Shown here one piece after another: positions 55,201-64,000 of a stretch of 64,000 nucleotides of DNA. How positions within the stretch are numbered: the first letter of the stretch is position 1; every line of letters begins with the position of its first letter. The notes under the pieces were generated by a model. It ran no database searches, was not told the DNA's origin, and saw nothing but the letters and a program-made list of their open reading frames with translations. Both the position numbers and the translations under genes were made by a program. The stretch is taken from the NCBI RefSeq assembly GCF_963675165.1, contig NC_087391.1, positions 1,817,001 through 1,881,000 of the forward strand. The letters are read 5' to 3'. This DNA comes from Halichondria panicea (lineage: Eukaryota > Porifera > Demospongiae > Suberitida > Halichondriidae).

Positions 55201-57673
55201 ATGAGGTGCTGGTAATTGCATGCTTCCACACAACATACATGTCCAGTGTACACTGTGTATATGAGGTGCTGGTAATTGCATGCTTCCACACAACATACAT
55301 GTCACATGTACACTGTGTATATGAGGTGCTGGTAATTGCATGCTTCCACACAACATACATGTCCAGTGTACACTGTGTATATGAGGTGCTGGTAATTGCA
55401 TGCTTCCACACAACATACATGTCCAGTGTACACTGTGTATATGAGGTGCTGGTAATTGCATGCTTCCACACAACATACATGTCCAGTGTACGTGAAATTG
55501 ATACATTTTTAGCGTAGTTAACTTTGCAATGTACACAGGAAATTACATATTTATTGGATATCTAACTATTAACAAGGCTTCTAAATGCTTAAAGCTATGT
55601 ATTATATGCTACGTATTGTACAACGTACATAATTATATGAACTGTGTCCTACAGCTGACTACCCCAGCGCCATGAAGCACTACAACGAGGCTATAAAGAG
55701 AGACCCTGAGAACCCCATTATCTATAGCAACCGAGCCGGCTGTTTTCAGAAGCTTCTCGAGTTTTCTCTGGCGTTAAAGGTATGTCATTGGTGTGTGTGT
55801 TTTGGTAAGTATCACGATAGTATCCCTGTAGTGGTGGATACCGTACGTGTAGATACAGGTACATGTATTTACGGTTGCCAATAGTAGTTAGTAGTCATGT
55901 GACTGTCATGTGCTCCCTTGTAGGACTGTGAGGAGTGTATTCGTCTGGACCCTAACTTCGGTAAGTCGTGTCATTCATCCGTGTACATGCCCTCACCATT
56001 AATGCTCGAGTCATTGCTTGCGATTTTACACGAAGTGGTTGGTTTTGTACAATTGTATAATTAATTTTAGGAAGCCTTATTTACTGTATCTACATTATGT
56101 AGTTAGAATATTGTGTATAGACTTGACGGTAGGACCTTGTTTGAACGAGATACATTGTTGGGGGGGGAGGGGTTACATGTGTACATTTAGTTACACCTCT
56201 AAAGGAGACACTAAGGTTACGTACACCTATGAGACCAATAGCAGATTTCTATCGATGTGGATAAAAGTAAAAATGTTATACCTGAACGTTCGTGCAGCCA
56301 TGTATAGGAAGTGGGTGTAGTAAAAATGTGTAATGTTTATACGCAGAAAGACTCGAGTAGTCAAAATACATGCCTAAAGCCAGTAGTCCAAACGTTTGTA
56401 GTCTTGAAACCTGTCGTCTAGAAATGGGTGTAGTAAGAGCTGTGTGTGTGTGTGTGTGTGCAGGTGGCAAATTGGTTTGTGTCTAACAACAAAGTCACGC
56501 TCAGACAAAACTCATCCTTTCAGTACTTAATTGTAGGAGCTAATACCGAGGGCATTATGTTGCTCCAGTGCAATATGGCATGTTGCACTCGTGCTGGGCA
56601 ATAACTAATACTAATTGTAGGAGCTAATACATGTACATCTGTGTGTAATGTAAATGTGTGATCTCTGTACATGTTAACTTTACATTTGTATGTGCATTTG
56701 TAGTGTTGTTGTTGATCGTAGTGAGCGTGCATGTGGCCTGTTTTATGTAATCTATGCTTCCTCAATAATTATTTTTGTTGATTTTGTGATAGGGCTTGCT
56801 TGTATATATTGCACCAAACTTCAAAGCCAGCTCTTAATACTGCTAATACGTATGAAGTCCCTCAAGGTTTCGGTAATTGAATTTCTAGTCCAAGCTCTGT
56901 CTCGTTTACCCAACCGTTAATGCTATATTTGCGTTCAACCCTCTCCCACTAAGATTGTCTGCCCTAGTGTCTGCCATACTGAGGGGGGAGGTACTGGTTC
57001 GTTATCTTAACTAGTTACCCTCGAAGAAAGACATCAACTTTTCCAAGCATTGCTTATCAAACAATTTCAATTTCAATTTTGTATCAATTAAGAATAACCT
57101 GCAATAAGCAAATTCTCATAATTATTTTGTTTGTCTACTTGTACAACTAAAAACTAGCTAAGCTTGCTTAGAGAATTTGATAGTCATGATCATACGTGTA
57201 CTTTTGTTAAATATTTTGTGACTTTTTGTCTCAGATTTAGAATTGAGACATAAATAATAATTATCCTCTGATTTTCTAGTGATGATTGTGTGACAGGTAA
57301 TCACAGTACGTGAGATACATATAGTTCTTATTGTAATGGAAGATGTTCTAATATCCAGCGCTTAGCGCCGTAACGTCACATTGGTGGAATTATCGTTTAA
57401 AGCTTCTGTTGGTCGTTGCGGTTGCTATGGAGTGTGTCGTCCAATATTTATATTATTATGAACTGCATGTAATATGATACGTGTGGGAGGCCTTTAGCAG
57501 TAATTGGGATAATTACTAATTACCTATACAGTGTAGAAGTCAGGCGGCGTAGCGGTATCAAACTTGTGTTGCTAGGATGTGATTTAGTCGAATAAAGTTC
57601 CAAGAACTCCACAACGGTTTGGTAAACAGAACTTCTACAATTCCTACAGGAAAATGAAGAGGTGTACAATTAG

Positions 57674-57739
<66 letters not shown>

Positions 57740-58592
57740 GAAAGGTCATATCAGGAAGGGGTATGCGCTGCTTGCAATGAGGGACACAGTGAAGGCTATG
57801 CAAGCTTTCCAACGTGCTCTGGAGCTTGACCCAAACCATGCCGTAAGATTATACACGAAGCAGTAGTTTCCTTAACCCCTATTTTGTGAATGCGTGGTTA
57901 ACCCTTACATAATGCACCAATAATAACCCTTTCACCACTCTTTTCAGGAAGCCAGAACGGGGCTACAGAAGTGCAGCGCTCAGGACGACCCAGAGTCTAG
58001 ACGTAAGGCTGCTCTACAGGACCCTGAGGTAGAGGCCATCTTGCGAGACCCTGCCATGCAGATGGTGTTGCAACAAATGCAGAAAAACCCTGAGGCACTG
58101 AGAGAGTGAGTACAGCTGTGTTTCGATGACTAGATTATTCACACTCTGAGCAGCTAATAACGTCCCATTCCAAACTGCAAATTCACCGTTATTGCACTCG
58201 TATGTCTCATAGTGAGCATTCCATTTGCAAGTCCCTTGATAATGTGTGGTCCCAATCTGGTTGACAGTATATAGCGACATGTACATGCATCATATATGTG
58301 CAGCTTGAGAAGTACGTACAATAATACATCATTTACTGGTCATTTAGTGTTTGTGTGTGCAATTGTACTTACAAGTATGTGTTCCAATCAATCTTGAGTA
58401 TTTCTTGTGGCATGCAGTAATTATGTCAATTCCCTCTTCAACACTGGGGCAGCTTTGTTTTGCGTTGACTGTCTGTAGGCGTGTATTAGTGTTGCATCGC
58501 TTGCATTTTTCCTTTGCAGGCATCTCCTGGATCCGACCATTTCAGCAAAGATACAGAAATTAATTGAGTCCGGATTTATCAGTTTGCGCTGA
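49215..58592 (+). CDS. STIP1: STIP1 / HOP, Hsp70-Hsp90 organising co-chaperone
   Basis: Cytosolic adaptor that passes clients from Hsp70 to Hsp90. Exons 49215-49250, 49306-49515, 49844-49982, 50264-50473, 50680-50822, 51024-51150, 51459-51561, 53907-54027, 55011-55107, 55655-55779, 55924-55960, 57739-57842, 57948-58105, 58520-58592; 1683 nt, 560 aa (human 543), in phase. TPR1 (exons 2-3: [19 protein letters not shown]), DP1 domain (exon 4: [24 protein letters not shown]), charged linker, TPR2A (exons 6-8, [36 protein letters not shown]), TPR2B (exons 9-12, EKGNNFF, YSNRAGC), DP2 with the terminal [15 protein letters not shown] and SGFISLR. Its introns hold a 60-bp minisatellite, foldback elements and a (CA)n acceptor. 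Confidence 0.95.
53112..53247. mobile_element. Foldback family F, copy 1 (gttagacactgttt)
   Basis: Nested palindrome: 'gttagacactgtttt' / 'aaaacagtgtctaac' outside, 'gatttagaagcc' / 'ggcttctaaatc' inside, and a central 'taccctcgctacgctcggga'. In a STIP1 intron. Confidence 0.8.
54016..54130 (+). repeat. 38-bp tandem triplication that copies a STIP1 5' splice site
   Basis: Three units of 'gaagagtgaggtgggtgtgg' + 'tcctaattagctacat'. The first spans the end of exon 53907-54027 and its donor (gag|gtgggt); the next two are intronic and keep the same donor. Confidence 0.9.
54354..54601. mobile_element. Foldback family F, copies 2 and 3 (partly merged)
   Basis: Two adjacent copies share 'agtcctcagggctagtagaa', 'ccctcactgcgttcgggata' and 'ccctttgggcttctaaat'. 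They lie between ttagacactgttta and taaacagtgtctaac ends; the second begins within the right half of the first at about 54496. Confidence 0.8.
55130..55490 (+). repeat. 60-bp minisatellite, six copies, in a STIP1 intron
   Basis: Six head-to-tail 60-bp units (tgaggtgctggtaattgcat core) with two variants at one site (gtcaca / gtccag). It begins about 22 bp after the donor of exon 55011-55107. Unit length divisible by 3 keeps several frames open on both strands. Confidence 0.97.
57679..57738. repeat. (CA)n microsatellite ending in a STIP1 acceptor
   Basis: About 58 bases of CA, ending in CAG at 57738 as the acceptor of exon 57739-57842. Confidence 0.97.
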
Positions 58593-59338
58593 CGAGACAA
58601 TTTTATTGCCACCTAGTTGTGTGTTATAATTATCTTTTCTGCTGATTGAACTTTCTTTACCCAGCTGTGCTGTTAATTGATGTGTGTCATTATTTAAATA
58701 GTTGCTACATGTATAAAAATAAATATGAATTTTCCATCTCAACTGTTTCATATAATTAGGTAGTGCTCTCTATATTTAGCAGTGGGGTATATACATTTCA
58801 ATCTATTTCTAGAGTCGACATTATTGTGTAACCTCCTACATAATTGCAGTCAGTGTCTCCTACATGTTAACTCTTGGGTGTCTTGTCTAAAAACAGAGTG
58901 TGATATTACGTTTAAAACTATGAGCCATAATCCGCATACCGGTATAATTATATGTGGGCACCAATGGTCAATTTAGTTTCAGAAATCTTTATAATAACAA
59001 CGTTACATCATGATAATGGGTGCATGGAAGAATGCAATAAGTTTTTGCAAAGCATGCAGTTACACGTACCGTACAGTAGCCTTGATTCTAGGCCGCTATC
59101 AAGGAGAAAGACGGGCAGTTAATGCTCATAATTTATCGGAAATCACCAAGAATGGCAGTCTGTCCTATAGACCATTGAGTAGCAAAACAATGTTTGACTG
59201 TTTTTATAGAAACACGTATAATAATTGTACAGAATTGGCTTTCTTTAATTCAGCAGTCACAATTAAAAAGAATAATTATTGCAAGGGTGAGTAACAGAAT
59301 GAATTGGTGATCAAGTCTATAATTGAAAATGGTTCACA
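58593..59338. other. Convergent intergenic region STIP1 / TGF-beta ligand
   Basis: 746 bp between stops. Contains AATAAA at 58718-58723, 126 bp past the STIP1 stop, a probable poly(A) signal. Near 59083-59100 a 'cttgattctaggccgc' resembles the ends of the 18703/20511 inverted repeat. No coding exon seen. Confidence 0.5.
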
Positions 59339-61403
59339 TCAATAACACTTGCAACTCGTCACATGGTTATAAATAACAGTCATTATAATATTGCCACTGT
59401 TTCTCGGTCTAAACTCAAGGTTTGTCATGGCATAGCCTGTGGGTATGCAGCACGGACTGATTTCAGCTTGGATCAGTCGCGGGTCCATACGTCCAACGAA
59501 CTTAGCATGATCAGTAATTCGTTTGCCATTTTCCTCTTGTCCATCTATTTTGCAATGGCCGTAACAAAAGCTCATGGAAGCAAAACCTGGGTTTAGGAGT
59601 TCGAAGTTTGGCGATATCCATGGATAAAAAGATGTCAAGTTAACTGTATGCACTTGGCAAAACTCTTGTTTCTTTTCTTCGAGCGTGAGTCCTGTTGATT
59701 CAGTAGGGGGTGAAACACCTTGTACGTCTCGTTTTTTCAAAACTTTTGTGTCAGGGGTTTGAAATAAGTTCTTGAGTAGATCATTGTCGTAAGAGTATAC
59801 TACCATCATTGGTTTCAGTGACTTGAGGATATTGGCCAGGGCATCATCATCCATAGACCCATCTGGACTCGTAACTTCGAGAACAAGTTGATACATTGTA
59901 TTTGCTTCAAACGGTAGCTGATCGAGTATCTCAACGTTTAGATCCATATACTTCTCCCGTGATGAACCCGAATCTTCAGGGTTTTCAGCGCCAGTAGTGG
60001 TGTAAACGTTCACTTGATAGAGAGAGGGAGACGGACAGGAAGGAATGACCAATCGAAACGCCATCAGTTTTTGAGTGCTGCTGATGAAGTTGTGGATGAG
60101 GTTGTAGGAAACTGTGCGGCGAATGCTTTCAGAGACAGTCACCTCATCAGTGTCTGCAAGGGGGAAATAGAGAGGATGATGTCATGGCTATAAATAGCAA
60201 TGAACACTGTGGTAGACTAAAGTCTGTGTGGTTTGCAATAACTGGGCTGGCATACTACAAATAGATGCTTGTGGTGTGCAACAGTATGGCTTGCCATGTG
60301 CAAGCTGGTACAAGAAATTCTTTAGCCTTCCTATATGCAGACTAGTACCCAAATGAACTACATCGCCCTTCATTAGCTATGGGTAACCTGAACAAGGACT
60401 ACTTCCGTCACCCTAACACTGCAGCTGTATGCGATCTGTTAACGCTAAGTCATGTATGGCATCAATGGCTTCCTAAACTCATTAGTCTCACTCATAAACC
60501 GCTGTTTAACTGTGGGAGGCTTCTAGCTATGAGCCTGAAGGTCTACTAGCAGTGTTTGAACTGTGTACATTGAGGGCAACACTTTTAAAATAGGCAACAT
60601 AAATAGTGTGCCAAGAAACAACAAGAAGCCTATACACACAGTAGGCGTTGTGGGAGATATTGTCATTGACAACAGATAACTTCATCCTTATGGATACCAC
60701 AACTTCCCCCCACACCGAATACAACACCCACCTACTACGATCAGGAATTTATTATGTCTTAATTTAACTTTCCTATGTTATAGGGAGATTGCATGTGCAG
60801 TCAATAATTATACCTTCATTGTCGATCTCAGCCACACATTGGACCATGTTTGCAAAACGTTGGGTTTCTTCTCTAAGGAGATTGACCTCACCATTTGCAC
60901 TAGGTTGTCTTCCTGAATCCTACGTACAACATATGAAATCATGACAGTTCACTAAGTGTATAGCCAGTATGCAGAAACAGGAGCAACTTAGCAACCACAA
61001 ATTATAACTGAAAACCACATAGTGCACCAAAATTAGATAATTGTATCTCCAGTCTGAATTCAAAATTAAATGAACTTTGATGTAACCATATCAGTTACAC
61101 AGTACATGCTCCATTCAACACTGCCACTACTGCAAATCAGGAATGCCTTTGAATAGTCATTATCAGCTTGCAGTACAGTAGGCCTATATTCAGTAAAAGT
61201 GCAATGCAAATGCACCTGCACCAGGCTTGATGCTACATGTACATACTTACCTCAATGGTCTGATACAGGTATCTGAGGTACTCATTTTCCAGAGGGAGCA
61301 TGTTTTGCACATTATCTGAAGGTTTTCCAACATTCACTGGCAGAGAGATAACATTGGTGGCTGCAACTAGCACCAGAGCTAGTAGACACAGTTTGGTAGA
61401 CAT
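59339..61403 (-). CDS. TGF-beta superfamily ligand precursor
   Basis: Secreted signalling dimer made as a prepro-protein. Exons 5' to 3': 61403-61251, 60919-60814, 60153-59339; 1074 nt, 357 aa, in phase. Signal peptide at 1-20 (LCLLALVLVAATNVIS). The prodomain follows, with no N-glycosylation pattern that I could use to classify it. A basic site LKKR precedes a mature peptide of about 129 residues. The mature part has seven cysteines in canonical order: EFC, SFCYGHC, SPCCIPTG, TSCKCY; the CC gives the inter-chain cysteine, and the sequence ends CKCY. The spacing between the GHC and CC motifs is typical in length but the sequence there is unlike BMP or activin. Subfamily cannot be settled. Head-to-head with the SETD9-like gene, 171 bp between starts. 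Confidence 0.9.
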
Positions 61404-61574
61404 GATGAGATGAAGATGAAGATGCTGTTTAGTTGAATCACTGACTGTGTGTCTGCTTGCATTTGTCAATTTTCAGTTTTTATAACAGCATGCACTGTGG
61501 AAGTATTATAGCATTTTACGGCTTCATCCAGAGCCACGTGGCTGTGGGTGGGGCTGCATGGGTATTGGAAAGTT
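61404..61574. promoter_or_regulatory. Shared divergent promoter region TGF-beta ligand / SETD9-like
   Basis: 171 bp between start codons. Holds a 12-bp palindrome AGCCACGTGGCT at 61532-61543 with CACGTG at its centre, next to a 'gtgggtgggg' CACCC-type block. 'tttttataac' at about 61476-61485 could be a TATA-like element for the minus-strand gene. Confidence 0.55.
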
Positions 61575-63916
61575 ATGTCTTTCGTGAAGGTTCTGGCAAG
61601 GAGGGTACTAGAAAGCAATGTTAGAAAGCTTGAACAACCTGATATATGGAAGCTATACCACCTGGTCCATTTCTACAAGGGATTTGGTATCAAAGGAGAC
61701 CAGACATTTGGAGATATTCCAGACCAAAAAACCCCCTTGAAGGAGCAATACAGAATTGTACATAAGCACGTACAACAACAGGTGCGTGCGTACATGCATG
61801 AAATTGTGTATTGCAAGCTTATCACTGAGTTCAAATTGCGTACACCAATTAACATCTTGTGTTTTACTACGCACTGGTAGGTACAGGATTCCTTGATTGT
61901 GTATAATCATGACGGAACTGTTGGTAGTACTACTGGTAGCATTGCCGTGCAACCCCGGCCTTGCACTGAGAACATGAAGATACCAGGTGCAGTATTGCAT
62001 ATAAACCACAACACAGAATCTAATGTGTCATGTGAGTCATGTGTTGTAAAGAGCACCTCTTGTGTTTTGCAGGTGTGCTAGTAGAAGCCGGCCATATACT
62101 GCCCGGTGCGTTCGTGTGCTTTTTCCCAGGAAAAATTGTAAGTCAATTTCCCATAGCTATCACAGCTGTCATGTCGTGCATTTATCATTTCTATTTAGGC
62201 GATTATTAAGTAATATTGTTGCCTTGATTTCCCCTCTCAGAAATGTGGGTTTTGATAATGCTTGCTCAGAAAGGAAGTGCTAAATACTTAGGGGAAAACT
62301 TAACCCTCAAGCAATTACGCCATACTCTCTAATAATTTCCTATAAAGGTGTTGGTTAGCAAGGCAGAGTGGCACCGTTTATGGATGTGGTTGCTATAGCA
62401 GTAAAATCCCTTCGATCACATTGACTCGCTGCCAATTTAGCTGGCGTATGTTGTATTGAACGAATACTTCCCATTAGGTTCAAAACAGGAAATCAACTTC
62501 TGCACACAAAATAGTAAATATGGATGAAGCTTACAAAGTTGTGGAAGCTTATAGTTTTAAAGATAGGCCTAACTTCACACAGATCATTATAATCACTCGA
62601 TCTCTACTTGTTTCCTTTCCACTGCAGTATGTACCCTCACAGCTGAGAGAGATACCCGGGTATCCTGACATCACTCACGACAACCATTACCTCATGGCCA
62701 GGACGGATGGTTCCATCATCGATGCTAAAGATCATATCTCTTCTGAGGTACAAGTACATGCACATGTACATTAATTTTGTATAATAGCATGTCAGTGCAC
62801 ATTACACACATTGCACATTACAAGTACTTGTATATATACGTGAAACTTTAAACATGACAGTGTTTACTTTACAATAGGGAAATCCCCTTGCTGTTGGCCA
62901 CCTAATCAGGCATCCTCCGAATGGTCAGTGCTAGCAATACCATATACAGTCAGTCTGTCGTACCATATACAATCATACCATATACAGTCGTACAGTATAC
63001 ATTTCTAGAATGTGGCATGAGTCAAATTTTTAAAATATTTATCACTTCTTCGAAACTGCATGTAAATAACACAGCCTGGGCTTAGTTTCTTCTAAATCCT
63101 ACACCACCTGTCTTGATAGTTGCTATTGCATCATCCTTTGATTCCACTTCCCTCGTGTTTGTGTACTAAACACGACATGCTGAAACATCAGCAACTCTGA
63201 CAGCTGTACTGTACACATGTGTACGTGTTTTGCTAATCCCCTTCATTGTGAATGTTGTTTCTGACCAAACTTTGAAAGTTCTTTCAGAGAACTACACTGT
63301 ATAATAAACTCCCACTCCATCCATGTATTACTACTGATTGAATCACATGTGTGTCTAACATCACTATATGATACATGTAGGGACTTCTCCTAATGTGATG
63401 CCATTTTCATTTGACATTAGTGCTGGCTTTCCAATCGACCTCCTCCCGTTAGTCCCCAACATGTGAGAGCTGTAGGTGTAGTAGATTCACTGTCTATCAA
63501 GAATACTAGTGCATGCGGTTCATGATATCATTTAATATGTCTTATATCTTGCCTTACACCTCCAGATATCATCGGAAGCCTGGGTTTCTTTTTTCCAGTA
63601 GACGTGTGCTACTTAGGACGATTGTGTTTGTAGCAACTGAGCACATCAGAAAAGGGGAGGAGCTGTTCTTGAAGTAAGCGTGCTTGCTGTGATAGTGGCC
63701 GCCTAACAGTGGGGAAATTAAATGAGCCTCTAGAATCGCTAAAGGCGAATAATTCTTTTACTGGATCTTTTACGTATGCATGTGCATGTAGCACTATTAC
63801 ATGCACTCTTATGTCTATGTTACCATAGCTATCGGCTCCACCCTGAGTCTACCGTCCCTGATTGGTACAGCAGAGTGGATGGGAATACTGACAACAGAAG
63901 GTGGGGCAAAAACTGA
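61575..63916 (+). CDS. SETD9: SETD9-like SET-domain protein
   Basis: Putative protein-lysine methyltransferase of the poorly studied SETD9 group. Exons 61575-61781, 61887-61986, 62073-62137, 62628-62747, 62878-62923, 63381-63462, 63566-63673, 63829-63916; 816 nt, 271 aa (human about 299), in phase. The N-terminal third is helical (LEQPDIWKLYHLVHFYKGFG). The SET fold begins GVLVEAGHILPGAFVCFFPG, matching human GVFVTKGLVPKGAVVSMYPG; NPLAVGHLIRHPPNG occupies the place of the NHS-type motif of SET enzymes, and the C-terminal GEELFLNYRLHP is the usual GEEL..Y motif. Human SETD9 has NNCSN where this protein has RHPPN. About 25 residues after the SET end (DWYSRVDGN) extend beyond the human C-terminus. 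The protein start at 61575 is the only in-frame ATG in the exon upstream of the conserved part. Confidence 0.82.
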
Positions 63917-64000
63917 CTTGCATCAGTGGGTAAAGATTGTCAAGGCACTAGAACATTAATTGATACGATGATAGCTTGCTTTGATGACGCTTTACCAGCT

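Noticed and set aside
55130-55490. CRISPR-like array
   Set aside because: Repeats are contiguous 60-bp copies without unique spacers and the genome is eukaryotic.
55034-55536. Two minus-strand frames of about 145 aa and a plus-strand frame of 132 aa
   Set aside because: All come from the 60-bp minisatellite, whose unit length is divisible by three; they are intronic to STIP1.
59010-59294. 94-aa plus-strand frame downstream of STIP1
   Set aside because: No domain, no coding bias seen, and it contains a fragment of the cgattccaggcc-type repeat.

Overview
The window is from a eukaryotic, clearly animal, nuclear genome: intron-rich genes with canonical GT-AG junctions encode animal-type proteins (a seven-cysteine TGF-beta ligand, MARK/PAR-1 kinase, TANGO1, aftiphilin, GPR137). 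Compact genes, very short intergenic gaps, many small foldback and TIR elements and moderate sequence divergence from human suggest an early-branching metazoan, most likely a demosponge; the species is not determined. A 200-base run of N (29877-30076) marks a draft assembly.

Layout, left to right: ERO1 (-, 3' end off the left edge); TANGO1/MIA3 (+); two intronless TRAFAC/AIG1-like GTPase paralogues (-, then +); a 3.9-kb repeat-rich gene-free stretch; MARK/PAR-1 kinase (-); PDRG1 (+); GPR137 (-); aftiphilin (+); XRCC3 (-), whose 6.7-kb intron holds an intronless 2-oxoglutarate-oxygenase-like gene and a decayed TRIM/filamin-like fragment and whose next intron holds a tRNA-Asn; STIP1/HOP (+); a TGF-beta ligand (-); SETD9-like SET protein (+). 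I rebuilt splice structures by eye from donors, acceptors and phase; every full gene model closes in frame. They are predictions from sequence, not transcript-supported.

The twelve main genes strictly alternate - + - + ..., so they form six head-to-head pairs. Start codons within pairs are about 110 to 440 bp apart, so each pair probably shares a bidirectional promoter. Four of the six gaps contain CACGTG, and the XRCC3/STIP1 gap contains a perfect three-unit heat-shock element, fitting STIP1's role as Hsp70-Hsp90 organiser. ERO1 and TANGO1, both secretory-pathway genes, share a promoter with a CCACGTGG core resembling unfolded-protein-response sites.

The accessory layer is rich: at least six TIR/foldback families, a partial duplication of the MARK 3' UTR, a 60-bp minisatellite in STIP1, tandem duplications that copy 5' splice sites in TANGO1 and STIP1, and (CA)n tracts serving as the 3' end of several introns. 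Nothing here is a recognisable new multi-gene system; the most novel items are the divergent intronless GTPase pair and the nested oxygenase-like gene with an apparently altered iron-binding triad.
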